Source: an uncultured Fusobacterium sp. (GTDB lineage: Bacteria > Fusobacteriota > Fusobacteriia > Fusobacteriales > Fusobacteriaceae). From it: 31,887 bases of DNA. Both the position numbers and the translations under genes were made by a program. Of this stretch, positions 16,273 to 24,406 are shown in pieces. The notes beneath the pieces were generated by a model. The model worked only from the letters and a program-made list of their open reading frames with translations, was not told the origin of the DNA and made no database searches. The stretch's first letter is position 1. Every line of letters starts with the position of its first letter. The stretch is taken from NCBI RefSeq assembly GCF_905200055.1, contig NZ_CAJKIS010000027.1, positions 1 to 31,887 of the forward strand, given 5' to 3'.

Positions 16273-16548
16273 TTATTTTTTCTCTAATCTATCTTTCTGA
16301 TACTTTTTAGAGATATCCATCATCATTTGAATAAACTCAACATAGTATTTTTTGTATTTTTCATCTTGGATAAGAGAAGAATTTTTTTTTATAACCTCTT
16401 GTTCTCTTTTTTCATCAAAGATAGGGAGATTATTTTCTATTTTATAGCTGATAACATCTTCCACAGCTTTCATTCTCTCTTCAAAAAGAGAGGCAATCTC
16501 TTTGTCTATTTCATTGATTTTAACTCTAGCTTTTTCAATTTTATTCAT
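16273..16548 (-). CDS. Chorismate mutase (AroQ type)
   Basis: This 91-residue all-helical protein converts chorismate to prephenate, the branch to phenylalanine and tyrosine. The AroQ pattern is visible: RVKINEIDKEIASLFEERMKAVEDVISYK, then PIFDEKREQEVI and the last helix with YVEFIQMMMDISKKYQ. Active-site Arg, Lys and Glu/Gln positions fall in these blocks. It is a monofunctional enzyme without a fused dehydratase or dehydrogenase. It is divergent from aroB, 153 bp away, and shares its transcript with the diguanylate cyclase gene. A TATAAT on the minus strand at 16583-16588 is a candidate -10 box. Confidence 0.9.
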   Translation of the reverse strand: MNKIEKARVKINEIDKEIASLFEERMKAVEDVISYKIENNLPIFDEKREQEVIKKNSSLIQDEKYKKYYVEFIQMMMDISKKYQKDRLEKK

Positions 16549-16641
16549 AATAAAAACCCCTTATATTGTTAATTTATAATATATTATATCATTTTTTTTA
16601 TAGTACATCTAGAAAAGAAAAAGAGATAAAAATACAACTTC

Positions 16642-16670
16642 TTGTAGAAAAACTGAATCTTTGATAAAAT
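16642..16670 (+). promoter_or_regulatory. Promoter of aroB-aroC-aroA
   Basis: TTGTAG (16642-16647) and TAAAAT (16665-16670) are separated by the ideal 17 bases and lie 31 bases before the aroB start codon. Confidence 0.55.
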
Positions 16671-16701
16671 TAAATTATTAGTGAAATAGTAGAGGTGGAA
16701 A

Positions 16702-17703
16702 ATGAAAATTTCAGTAGATTTAAAAGAGAATAGTTATGATATTTTAATAGAAAATGGAATTTTAAATAGAGTTGGCGAATATATTGATCTTAATAGAAAA
16801 GTTATGATAATAACTGATAGTGGAGTTCCTAAAAAGTATGGAGAGGTATTGTTAAGTCAATGTCCGATGGGAGAAATAATAGTTGTTGAGCAGGGAGAGC
16901 AATCTAAAAGTTTTTCAACATATGAAAGAATATGCAAAAAACTTTTAGAAAGTAACTTTCATAGAAAAGATCTGATAATTGCTTTGGGTGGTGGAGTTAT
17001 AGGAGATTTAGCCGGATTTTGTGCATCTACCTATATGAGAGGAATAGATTTTATTAATATTCCAACTACTACTCTTTCTCAAATAGATAGCTCAATAGGA
17101 GGAAAAACTGCTATTAATTTAGGAGATACCAAAAATATAATTGGTGCTTTTTATCAACCTAAGAAAGTGTTTATTGACTTTAAAACTTTAGAAACTTTAT
17201 CAGAGAGAGATTTTAATAATGGTATGGTAGAGGCTTTAAAAGCAGGATTAATTTATGATAAGGAGATATTTGAACTTTTTGAAAGTGAGAATATAAAGGA
17301 AAAATATAGAGATATAATTATAAAATCTATTTTGGTAAAAAAAGATGTTGTAGAAAAAGATGTGAAAGAGCAAAGTTTAAGAAAAATATTGAATTTTGGA
17401 CATACAATAGGGCATGGAATAGAAGGATATTTTAATTTTAATGAGCTTTTACATGGAGAAGCAGTAGCTTTGGGAATGTTACCTATGATTGAGGATAATA
17501 GTTTAAGAGAGAGAACAAAAAAAATTATTGAAAAATTAAATATAAGAACAGATATTAAATATGATAGGGAAAAAGTTTTTAAGTTGATGGTTAAAGATAA
17601 AAAAGCTGATAGTTCTAAGATAACTCTTGTAAAAGTAAAGGAGTTAGGAAGTGCATATTTAAGTGATGAAACTTTTGAACAATGTAGAAAATATTTAGAT
17701 TAG
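16702..17703 (+). CDS. aroB: 3-dehydroquinate synthase
   Basis: This cytoplasmic NAD- and metal-dependent enzyme turns DAHP into 3-dehydroquinate. Signature parts are the nucleotide-binding ALGGGVIGDLAGFCASTYMRGI, the IPTTTLSQIDSSIGGKTAIN block, the NGMVEALKAGLI helix and the metal-binding NFGHTIGHGIEGYF with HGEAVALGM. At 333 residues it is slightly short but complete. The start follows AGAGGTGG. It opens the aroB-aroC-aroA operon with 8 bp to aroC. Confidence 0.95.
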   Translation: MKISVDLKENSYDILIENGILNRVGEYIDLNRKVMIITDSGVPKKYGEVLLSQCPMGEIIVVEQGEQSKSFSTYERICKKLLESNFHRKDLIIALGGGVIGDLAGFCASTYMRGIDFINIPTTTLSQIDSSIGGKTAINLGDTKNIIGAFYQPKKVFIDFKTLETLSERDFNNGMVEALKAGLIYDKEIFELFESENIKEKYRDIIIKSILVKKDVVEKDVKEQSLRKILNFGHTIGHGIEGYFNFNELLHGEAVALGMLPMIEDNSLRERTKKIIEKLNIRTDIKYDREKVFKLMVKDKKADSSKITLVKVKELGSAYLSDETFEQCRKYLD

Positions 17704-17711
17704 GAGAGATT

Positions 17712-18836
17712 ATGCAAAGTGTAATTGGAAATAGTATAAAATTAAGTCTTTTTGGTGAATCTCATGGAAGTATGATAGGAGTTGTAATTGATGGATTAGC
17801 TCCTGGGATAAAATTAGATACTAAATTTATTCAAGAGCAACTTGATAAGAGAAAACCTAAGGGAAAAATTTCAACTCAAAGGCATGAGGAAGATGATTTT
17901 AAAATAGTTAGCGGGTATTTTAATGGATATACAACAGGGACACCTCTTTGTATTATGATAGAAAATAAGGCTCAAAAAAGCAAAGATTATGAGAAAACTA
18001 GAGATTTGATGAGACCATCACATGCTGATTATACAGCTGAAAAAAAATATCTAGGGTATCAAGATTTTAGAGGTGGAGGACATTTTTCAGGGAGAATTAC
18101 AGCTCCATTGGTAGCAGTAGGTGCAATATGTATTCAAATATTGAGGGAAAAAGGAATAGTTTTAGGAACACATATATTGAAATGCAAAGATGAAGAAGAT
18201 AGAAACTTTTCATTAGATGGAGAGGAATTAAAAAAAGAGATAGAGATTGTAAATAACAGATATTTTCCTGTTTTTGATGATGAAAAAGAGGAAAGTATGA
18301 AAAGAGTAATAGAAGAGGCAGGAAAAAATCTAAATTCAGTAGGGGGAATTTTAGAAACAGCAGTGATAGGAGTGCCTAGTGGAGTTGGAGAGCCATATTT
18401 TAACTCTATTGAAAGTATTTTATCACATCTATTATTTTCTATTCCAGCAGTAAAAGGGGTGGAGTTTGGAGCAGGATTTTCAATAGCTAATATGTTTGGT
18501 AGTGAGGCAAATGATAGTTTTTACTATGATGAAAAAGGAGAGGTAAAAACTAAGAGCAATAATAATGGTGGAATCAATGGGGGAATTTCTAATGGAATGC
18601 CTATAATAATAAAAACAGCAATAAAACCTACACCATCAATTTATAGAGAGCAAGAGAGTATAGATATTTCTAAACATGAGAATATAAAATTTAATATTGA
18701 GGGGAGACATGACCCAGCTATTATTCATAGGGCAAGAGTTGTAGTTGATTCAGTTGTAGCTTTTGGGATTTTAGATCTTTTGTGTATGAGATATGGTTAT
18801 ATGTTTATGAGAAAGGAAGAGATAGATGAAAATTAA
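17712..18836 (+). CDS. aroC: Chorismate synthase
   Basis: This FMN-dependent enzyme converts EPSP to chorismate. It shows the family signatures: FGESHGSMIGVVIDG near the start, QRHEEDDFKIVSG, RPSHADYTAEKKY, DFRGGGHFSGRITAP, the NNNGGINGGISNGMPI loop and GRHDPAIIHRARVVVDSVVAF near the end. The length of 374 residues is normal. Its last 11 bases overlap the aroA start, so translation is coupled. Confidence 0.95.
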   Translation: MQSVIGNSIKLSLFGESHGSMIGVVIDGLAPGIKLDTKFIQEQLDKRKPKGKISTQRHEEDDFKIVSGYFNGYTTGTPLCIMIENKAQKSKDYEKTRDLMRPSHADYTAEKKYLGYQDFRGGGHFSGRITAPLVAVGAICIQILREKGIVLGTHILKCKDEEDRNFSLDGEELKKEIEIVNNRYFPVFDDEKEESMKRVIEEAGKNLNSVGGILETAVIGVPSGVGEPYFNSIESILSHLLFSIPAVKGVEFGAGFSIANMFGSEANDSFYYDEKGEVKTKSNNNGGINGGISNGMPIIIKTAIKPTPSIYREQESIDISKHENIKFNIEGRHDPAIIHRARVVVDSVVAFGILDLLCMRYGYMFMRKEEIDEN

Positions 18837-20091
18837 GATTTATCCATCAAAATGTAGTGGAGAGATAAAAATTCCATCATCTAAAAGTATGGGGCATAGA
18901 GCGATAATATGTGCATCTTTGGCTAATGGAAAAAGTATAATAAGCAACTTAGATTATTCAGATGATATTTTAGCCACTATTGATGGAATGAGAAAACTTG
19001 GAGCTAATATTCAATGTGAGAAAGATAGATTGATAATAGAGGGGATAAAAAGCTTTGATAATTTAAAAGATAATATAATTGATTGTAATGAGTCAGGATC
19101 TACGCTTAGATTTTTTATACCAATATTTTCTTTAACAGGAGAGAAAATTAGTTTTATTGGTAAAAATAGACTATTAAAAAGACCACAAAAAATATATGAA
19201 AAGATTTTTAAAGAGCAAAATATATATTATTTTCAAGATGAAAACAAGATTGAAATAGAGGGAAAAATAAAAGCAAAAGAGTATTTTATTGATGGAAATA
19301 TAAGTTCTCAATTTATAAGTGGACTTCTATTTACTTTGCCACTTTTAGAGGAAAATTCTATTATTAATATAAATCCACCTTTTGAATCTGCTTCGTATAT
19401 AGATTTGACAATGGAAGTTTTAAAAGAGTTTGGCATTACTATAAATAAAGTTACTCCATTAAGATTTGAAATTCAAGGTGGACAAAAATATATAGCAAAG
19501 GATTATAAAGTTGAGGGAGATTTTTCACAACTGGCATTTTTTGCTGTATTAGGTGCTTTGAATAATAATTTGAAATGTATTGGAGTCAATCTTAATTCCA
19601 AACAGGGAGATAAGGCGATTATAGATATTTTAAAGAAAAGTGGAGTTAAGATAGAAGAGATTGAGGAAGGGTATCTAATTTATAAAGGTAAAATAAAAGG
19701 TTGTGAAATTGATCTAGGAGATTGCCCAGATCTTGGACCTATTTTAAATGTACTAGCAATGTATGGAGAGGGAGAGTTTAAAATATTTAATGCTGGTAGA
19801 CTTCGTCTTAAAGAGAGTGATAGAATTTCTGCAATGGAAGAGGAGTTAAAAAAATTAGGGGTAGAGATAGAAACAACTGAGGATGAAATTAAAATTTTAG
19901 GAAAGGAAAATTATTTAGGGAATATAGAAGTTTTTGGGCATAAAGATCATAGAATAGTGATGAGTTTGGCCATAGTAGGAACAATATTAGAAAAGCCAAT
20001 AATTATTGATGGAGCAGAGGCAGTGGAAAAATCTTATCCTAAATTTTTTCAAGATTTAGAAAGCTTAAATGTAAAAGTTGAATATTTATAA
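18826..20091 (+). CDS. aroA: 3-phosphoshikimate 1-carboxyvinyltransferase (EPSP synthase)
   Basis: This enzyme joins shikimate 3-phosphate and phosphoenolpyruvate. It has IPSSKSMGHRAIICASLANG with the substrate-binding Lys-Ser pair, NESGSTLRFFIP, FISGLLFTLP, VEGDFSQLAFF, RLKESDRISAMEEELKKLG and GHKDHRIVMSLAI. At 421 residues it has normal length. The substrate loop before ESGSTLRF has Glu-Ser-Gly where many bacterial enzymes have Ala-Gly-Thr, which is common in Firmicute and Fusobacterium forms. It starts inside the end of aroC behind AGGAAGAG. No strong terminator directly follows; the structured repeat does. Confidence 0.95.
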   Translation: MKIKIYPSKCSGEIKIPSSKSMGHRAIICASLANGKSIISNLDYSDDILATIDGMRKLGANIQCEKDRLIIEGIKSFDNLKDNIIDCNESGSTLRFFIPIFSLTGEKISFIGKNRLLKRPQKIYEKIFKEQNIYYFQDENKIEIEGKIKAKEYFIDGNISSQFISGLLFTLPLLEENSIININPPFESASYIDLTMEVLKEFGITINKVTPLRFEIQGGQKYIAKDYKVEGDFSQLAFFAVLGALNNNLKCIGVNLNSKQGDKAIIDILKKSGVKIEEIEEGYLIYKGKIKGCEIDLGDCPDLGPILNVLAMYGEGEFKIFNAGRLRLKESDRISAMEEELKKLGVEIETTEDEIKILGKENYLGNIEVFGHKDHRIVMSLAIVGTILEKPIIIDGAEAVEKSYPKFFQDLESLNVKVEYL

Positions 20092-20134
20092 ACTATAATT
20101 TATCATTCTAATAAAAAGTAAAAATATTATTATC

Positions 20135-20410
20135 CCTAACATCAAGTTGGCGTAATTTGGAAGTGAATATTAGAAACCCTCAGCGAAATGCAGTTAAGAA
20201 AATGCAACGTGTTTGAGGCGTAGCCGAGTTTTGCATTTTCAACGGAATAAGCAATAGGGATTCTTTATTCACTGACATGGAGACAACTTGATGTTAAAAA
20301 AAGAAATTTAGATAACTTAACTTGACTAATAATCGCTAATGCAAAGATACTTTGTCAAAACCTAGCGATGTGCTAGATAATTGAGCTTGGTTAGATAAAT
20401 TTATAGTTTT
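20135..20410 (+). repeat. Structured non-coding repeat, copy 2
   Basis: No gene is seen here. The fold is the same as in the copy at 9195-9466. The outer stem is AACATCAAGTTG (20138-20149) with CAACTTGATGTT (20284-20295). The middle stem is 20163-20180 with 20256-20272 and the inner stem GAAAATGCAA (20198-20207) with TTGCATTTTC (20231-20240). The apex has CGTGTTTGAGGCGTAGCCGAG, with a small GGC/GCC hairpin. The tail (20321-20410) is nearly the same as copy 1: AATCGCTAA, TACTTTGTCAAAACCTA, then GCTAGATAA, TTGAGCTT, GTTAGATAAAT and ATAGTTTT. Stem bases differ widely between copies while pairing is kept; loops and tail are conserved. It lies directly after aroA on the same strand. Confidence 0.72.
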
Positions 20411-20450
20411 GTTAACATAGATTAGAGTGAAAATTAGTACTTATAATATA

Positions 20451-20488
20451 AAAAAGGATATTGTAATTAAATTTACAATACCCTTTTT
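20451..20488. terminator. Terminator behind the ROK kinase gene (works both ways)
   Basis: AAAAAGGATATTGTAA pairs with TTTACAATACCCTTTTT, with one bulge. It is 8 bases past the leftward ROK stop codon and is flanked by T-rich sequence in both directions, so it may also stop the rightward aro transcript. Confidence 0.8.
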
Positions 20489-20495
20489 AAATTTG

Positions 20496-21365
20496 TTATT
20501 TTTTAAAACATAAAGCTAATGCTCCTAATAGAGCTGAATCATCTTTTAATTTAGGAAGAACAATATAATCATCTATATTCTTTAAAATTTTATCATTTTG
20601 TACATAATTATTTAGAAGTTTAACAACTCTTTCCTTAATTAAAGTTAGAAGATTTCCTCTCTTTATAATATCTCCACCAATAATAATTTTTTCTGGAGAT
20701 AAAACAAGAATATAATTTACAAGAGCATGAGCTATATAAAAAGCTTCCATATCCCAAGCAGGATGATTTTCAGGAATATCTTTAAATTCAACTCCCCATC
20801 TTCTTTCAAGAGCCATTTCAGATGCCATTCCTTCAAGACAGTTGCCACCATGGAAAGGACAGTTTCCTACAAATTTGTCTCTAGGATGTCTATTTACAAA
20901 AATATGTCCCATTTCAGGGTGTAGCATACCATGAACTAATTTACCTTCAACAATAGCTCCACCACCTACACCTTTTCCAATAGTTAAATAAATAGTATTA
21001 GAGATATTTTTTCCAGCTCCCCAAATATGTTCCCCGTATACAGCAGTATTTACAATAGTATCAAAATAAACAGGGATATTAAGAGCTTTTTCAATCTCTC
21101 CAACAATATTAAAGTTTCTCCAAAAAGTTTTTGGAGTAGAAGTGATATATCCGTATGTTTCAGAGTCTTTATGTAGATCAATAGGTCCAAAGCAACCTAT
21201 TCCAATAGCTTCAATTTTCTTATTTTTAAAGAAAGAGATAACTTTTTCCATAGTAATTTCAGGAGTTTCAGTTTCAAAAGAAACTCTTTCTATAATCTCT
21301 CCTTTTTCTGTTCCTATACAGCAAACAAATTTTGCTCCACTAGCTTCAATAGCACCAAAGAACAT
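20496..21365 (-). CDS. ROK family sugar kinase, fructokinase-like
   Basis: This 289-residue cytoplasmic kinase belongs to the ROK family. N-terminal GAIEASGAKFVCCIGTEKG is the phosphate-binding strand pair, and GIGCFGPIDLHKDSETYG and TIGKGVGGGAIVEG are further ROK motifs. The zinc motif HPEMGHIFVNRHPRD, followed by CPFHGGNCLEGMASEMAL, is the form seen in ScrK/YdhR-type fructokinases. I took the ATG at 21365 because AAAGGGGA lies ahead of it and the preceding in-frame extension (20 residues, basic) is unlike the family. It is a single gene, divergent from smpB. Fructose is the likely substrate, but another hexose is possible. Confidence 0.85.
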   Translation of the reverse strand: MFFGAIEASGAKFVCCIGTEKGEIIERVSFETETPEITMEKVISFFKNKKIEAIGIGCFGPIDLHKDSETYGYITSTPKTFWRNFNIVGEIEKALNIPVYFDTIVNTAVYGEHIWGAGKNISNTIYLTIGKGVGGGAIVEGKLVHGMLHPEMGHIFVNRHPRDKFVGNCPFHGGNCLEGMASEMALERRWGVEFKDIPENHPAWDMEAFYIAHALVNYILVLSPEKIIIGGDIIKRGNLLTLIKERVVKLLNNYVQNDKILKNIDDYIVLPKLKDDSALLGALALCFKK

Positions 21366-21462
21366 AAAACCATCCCCTTTAAATACCTTTCTTTTTATTT
21401 TACCATTTATTTTTACTTTTATCAAAACTAAAGTAATAAAAATTTGAGATAGAAGAGAAAAT

Positions 21463-21492
21463 TTAGCAATTTCTTAGAAATTATAGTATAAT
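21463..21492 (+). promoter_or_regulatory. Promoter of smpB
   Basis: TTAGCA (21463-21468) and TATAAT (21487-21492) are 18 bases apart, 36 bases ahead of the smpB start. Confidence 0.5.
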
Positions 21493-21528
21493 AAAGATGA
21501 AAAATACATATAGATTTTAGGAGGAAAA

Positions 21529-21969
21529 ATGGTATTAGCAGGAAATAAGAAAGCATTTTTCGATTATTTCATAGAAGATAAATTTGAAGCTGGAATAGAA
21601 TTAGTAGGAAGTGAGGTTAAATCTGCAAAGGCAGGAAAATTAAGTATAAAAGAATCATTCATTAGAATAATAAATGGAGAAGTTTTTATCATGGGTATGT
21701 CGATTGTCCCTTGGGATTTTGGAAGTGTTTACAATCCTGAAGAAAGAAGAGTTAGAAAACTTCTTTTACATAAAAAAGAGATAAAAAAATTACATGAGAA
21801 AGTAACTCAAAAGGGGTATACAATAGTTCCTTTAAATGTTCATCTATCTAAGGGGTATGTAAAACTTGAAATTGCTCTTGCTAGAGGAAAGAAAACTTAT
21901 GATAAAAGAGAGAGTATAGCTAAAAAAGATGTAGAGAGAGATCTACAAAGAATGGCAAAAATAAGATAG
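21529..21969 (+). CDS. smpB: SsrA-binding protein SmpB
   Basis: SmpB binds the tRNA-like part of tmRNA and brings it to stalled ribosomes. The protein shows NKKAFFDYFIEDKFEAGIEL, the GSEVKSAKAGKLSIKESF block, LLLHKKEIKKL and the ending ALARGKKTYDKRESIAKKD with a basic tail that folds in the decoding centre. Its 146 residues are normal. The start follows AGGAGG. The tmRNA gene begins 50 bp downstream on the same strand with its own promoter, the classic smpB-ssrA pairing. Confidence 0.97.
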   Translation: MVLAGNKKAFFDYFIEDKFEAGIELVGSEVKSAKAGKLSIKESFIRIINGEVFIMGMSIVPWDFGSVYNPEERRVRKLLLHKKEIKKLHEKVTQKGYTIVPLNVHLSKGYVKLEIALARGKKTYDKRESIAKKDVERDLQRMAKIR

Positions 21970-21971
21970 TA

Positions 21972-22000
21972 TTGAAAAATAGCTAGGTATATGATATAAT
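21972..22000 (+). promoter_or_regulatory. Promoter of ssrA
   Basis: TTGAAA (21972-21977), a 17-base spacer and TATAAT (21995-22000). The mature tmRNA begins 20 bases after the -10 box, consistent with 5' trimming. Confidence 0.75.
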
Positions 22001-22019
22001 ATTATGAAAATTAAATAAT

Positions 22020-22370
22020 GGGAGTGCAAAGGTTTCGACGGGGTTCTCAGGTTATAGGTAGCAGGCCAGGGTGACCGCTGTGAGAGGTCAAACACATCGT
22101 TTAGATGGAAACAAAAATTACGCTTTAGCTGCTTAATAAGTCAGCTCACCTCTGAACATTCTCTTCTGTAGGCGTGTTCAACCGAGGTGTCATTAAAATA
22201 CAGATTACCCTAAGTGATTTCTCTAAGCTTTAGGGGACATTTTAGAGGATAGTTTTAATCAGCCCTGTCTGTGGGATTGGTTACTGCGAAGTTCAATAGC
22301 AGACTAAGCTTGTAGAAGCCTATGGCGCTGGCAATTTCGGACACGGGTTCGATTCCCGTCACTTCCACCA
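22020..22370 (+). ncRNA. ssrA: Transfer-messenger RNA (tmRNA)
   Basis: This RNA rescues stalled ribosomes. The 5' end GGGAGTG pairs with CACTTCC at the 3' end (7 pairs), and the CCA is encoded. The 5' tRNA-like part continues GCAAAGGTTTCGACGGGG, and the 3' part has the T-arm GGGTTCGATTCCC. The tag frame is GGA AAC AAA AAT TAC GCT TTA GCT GCT followed by two stops (22107-22139), giving the tag (A)GNKNYALAA; the ending ALAA is the protease-recognised form. A mobile element is inserted exactly at its 3' end, but the gene remains whole. Confidence 0.97.
22304..22370. other. Attachment site region of the integrated element (ssrA 3' end)
   Basis: The tmRNA 3' end is a common integration target. 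The recombinase gene, which belongs to the element, reads across this boundary and stops at 22304 inside ssrA; its last codons (DGGSDGNRTRVRN region) are antisense to the tmRNA T-arm. I found no second copy of the T-arm/acceptor sequence to the right within the window, so the far end of the element is beyond 31887. The exact core cannot be set from one end. Confidence 0.7.
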
Positions 22371-23849
22371 TCATTCGCCATGTCCAAACTAGGGAAGAAC
22401 CTAATGTTTATGGTAATTGACGATTTGTAGATAATAATTTTTTTAACGAAAGTTTGTATAATAGTTTGCACAAGTAAGTCATCTTTTGATTCGAGGTTTT
22501 TACCTAATTCAATAAGATGATTTTTTATTTGTGCTCTACTTAATTTTTGTGTCATAGAATTATATTTTAATTTTTCCTCTTTAAGATTTAACATTTCCAT
22601 ATCAATTTCCTCCCTTTTAATTTTAAACTCATGATTAGATATCAGATCATTTAATGAAAGATCTAATAGCTTATCAATTTTCTTTTGAAGTGTAGCTAGT
22701 GATTTTTCAATTCTACTGATTTCCTTATTAGAATCTTTAAAGTTAGAATTGAAATATGAGTATACTTTTTCAGTTACTATATCTATTTGAGGATCAGAGA
22801 AGATATTGTCCTTTAAGATAGTGATTACAAGATTTTCTAATAACTCTTTTCTTATTGGATAATTTTTACAGTCATTGACCTTATCTTTTCTTCTTCTACA
22901 AAGGTATCCATAGCTAAAAGATCCATTTCTATTTTTACTTCTATAGCCACCAGAATATACACCACCACATTCCCCACACTCACATAAACCTGTTAATAGG
23001 TATGTATTGATAGCAGTAGAGCGAGAAGAGGTATTTCTAGTCTTGCTTTTAAATTTTAATTGGACCTTTTCAAAATTCTCTTTAGAAATAATAGCAGGAA
23101 TTCCATTTTCAATTTTTAATTCTTTACCAGTAAGCTTTCCATGTTTATCTTTTTTACCAAAGATAAAAGTTCCAGTGTATTTTTCATTAAGTAGAGTATC
23201 TCTAATACTTAACTTTTTAAATGGTTTTCCTAACTTATTTTTTAATCCTAATGAATTTAATCTATCAGCAATATTTGCATATCCTCTTCCTTCAAGGAAG
23301 AGAGTGAAGATTAATTTTACAGTTTTAGCTTCTTCTTCATTAATAATGTATTTTTTATCTGGAGTGAGATTGTATCCTAAAGGTGGGAATACCTCCAGTG
23401 TGGATACATTTTAAAGCATTTTCTTTAAGTCCTTTTCCAACCTCCCTAGATAAGTTTGCAGAAAAGTATTCGTTCATTCCAGTGATAAGTGATTTTAGAA
23501 TAATTCCTTCTGGAGAATCATTTACTTGCTCTAATACAGAAAGTAATTTTACTCCATTATCATTAAGTGTTTTCTCATACATTGCATGGTCATACCTATT
23601 TCTTGCAAATCTATCAAACTTGTGAACTATTACACATTCAAAGTTACAAAGTTTAGAATCTTCAATCATTTGTAAGAACTCTTCTCTATCTTCAGTTGAA
23701 GTTCCAGATATAGCTTCATCTGCATATATTTTTACTAAGTTGTAATTATTCTTTTTACAGAATTCCTTAATTGCTCTTATTTGAGCTGATATACTTTCTA
23801 CTCTTTGGTTATCAGAACTGTATCTACAATATGCTACTACATTTTTCAT
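22304..23849 (-). pseudogene. Large serine recombinase (integrase), broken by a +1 frameshift
   Basis: This should be the enzyme that inserted the element. The N-terminal resolvase domain has VVAYCRYSSDNQRVESIS with the nucleophile serine (YSSDNQ), and VIVHKFDRFARNRYDHAMYE. After LKCIHTGGIP the frame changes. Removing one C from the CCC at 23385-23387 gives GGIPPLGYNLTPDKKY and an open frame all the way to 22304, with the recombinase domain, a zinc-ribbon (GLCECGECGGVYSGGY ... GYLCRRRK) and a coiled coil. The restored protein is about 515 residues, normal for the family. As written only 164 residues would be made, which cannot recombine. It may be true decay, a phase-variable run or a sequencing error. 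The start follows AGAGGAGG. Confidence 0.9.
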
Positions 23850-23872
23850 ATTTAATCCTCCTCTTTAGTTTT

Positions 23873-23895
23873 AGAGCTGAGATAAACTCAGCTCT
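23873..23895. other. Perfect hairpin ahead of the recombinase gene
   Basis: AGAGCTGAG pairs with CTCAGCTCT around an ATAAA loop. A T-rich run follows on the plus strand only, so it looks like a terminator for antisense transcription. On the minus strand it lies between a 33-codon gene and the recombinase ribosome site and could affect recombinase translation or mRNA stability. Confidence 0.55.
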
Positions 23896-23900
23896 ACTTT

Positions 23901-24002
23901 TTATTTATTGATTTGTTTTAAGATCTCTTTAAGAAGCATTGCAAGTAAAGAGTCACAGTTAATACTTGCTGTGCTGATGTTAATAGTTACATCTTTTTTC
24001 AT
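23901..24002 (-). CDS. Small protein of 33 residues, unknown
   Basis: The sequence starts MKKDVTINISTASINCDSLL and ends KEILKQINK. The ATG follows AAAGGAG at 10 bases. The first half could form a beta strand and the second half an amphipathic helix. There is no membrane helix. It lies just upstream of the recombinase gene on the same strand within the island. I know no family; it may be a regulator or a directionality-type accessory peptide, but nothing in the sequence proves this. Confidence 0.5.
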   Translation of the reverse strand: MKKDVTINISTASINCDSLLAMLLKEILKQINK

Positions 24003-24106
24003 AAGATATCAACTCCTTTAAAATATGTTTTACTAAAAGTATTGGAGATGATATACTCTAATTGCAGTAGGAGTATATTCTTTAGTCTAATACTTTAGAA
24101 TACTCT

Positions 24107-24144
24107 AGAGTCTATTTGGATTGACAGTCTAAATAGACTCTTTT
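24107..24144 (+). terminator. Strong hairpin with plus-strand T-run
   Basis: AGAGTCTATTT (24107-24117) pairs perfectly with AAATAGACTCT (24131-24141), followed by TTTTATATTT. A competing palindrome AGTCTA-AA-TAGACT lies at 24127-24140. No plus-strand gene precedes it, so it may end antisense or spurious transcription entering the minus-strand island genes. Confidence 0.55.
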
Positions 24145-24148
24145 ATAT

Positions 24149-24340
24149 TTAGTCATTCATTTTTTCACCTCTCTCCTTTTTTTGACATTTTCCTTGGAGA
24201 TGTCCCATCTCTTTGAGTTCTGCCTTATTTTGTAAAAATTCTTCTTCTTTAGTAAGTAGCTCAAGATCTTCTAAAACTTGCAAAAGAAGTTCTAGTTCCT
24301 TTTCTTTTACAATGGATTTGCTTTTTCTCTTGATTTTGAT
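24149..24340 (-). CDS. Small charged coiled-coil protein lacking a normal start codon
   Basis: An open frame of about 61-63 codons follows a near-perfect ribosome site (AAGGAGGAG), but the codons at the right distance are ATC (24340-24338) and ATC (24334-24332), not ATG, GTG or TTG. The product would read IKRKSKSIVKEKELELLLQ and continue as a Glu/Leu/Lys-rich helix. It is on the same strand and 66 bp behind the BrxL-like gene. Either a rare ATC/ATT start is used or one base change (ATG to ATC) has silenced it. Family unknown. Confidence 0.4.
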   Translation of the reverse strand: MKIKRKSKSIVKEKELELLLQVLEDLELLTKEEEFLQNKAELKEMGHLQGKCQKKERGEKMND

Positions 24341-24406
24341 CTCCTCCTTATATTTTTAATAATATATAACTATTATCTTTTTAAGGTTTTTACCTCTGAA
24401 TAAGAT

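Noticed and set aside
22304..22600. Separate 98-codon gene ending in GNRTRV
   Set aside because: It is the C-terminal part of the frameshifted recombinase; the upstream frame is open and matches the family. The GNRTRV ending is just antisense reading of the tmRNA T-arm.
23355..23849. Complete short resolvase of 164 residues
   Set aside because: The last 11 residues are out of frame; the missing domains follow in the next frame, so it is a broken large serine recombinase, not a small resolvase.
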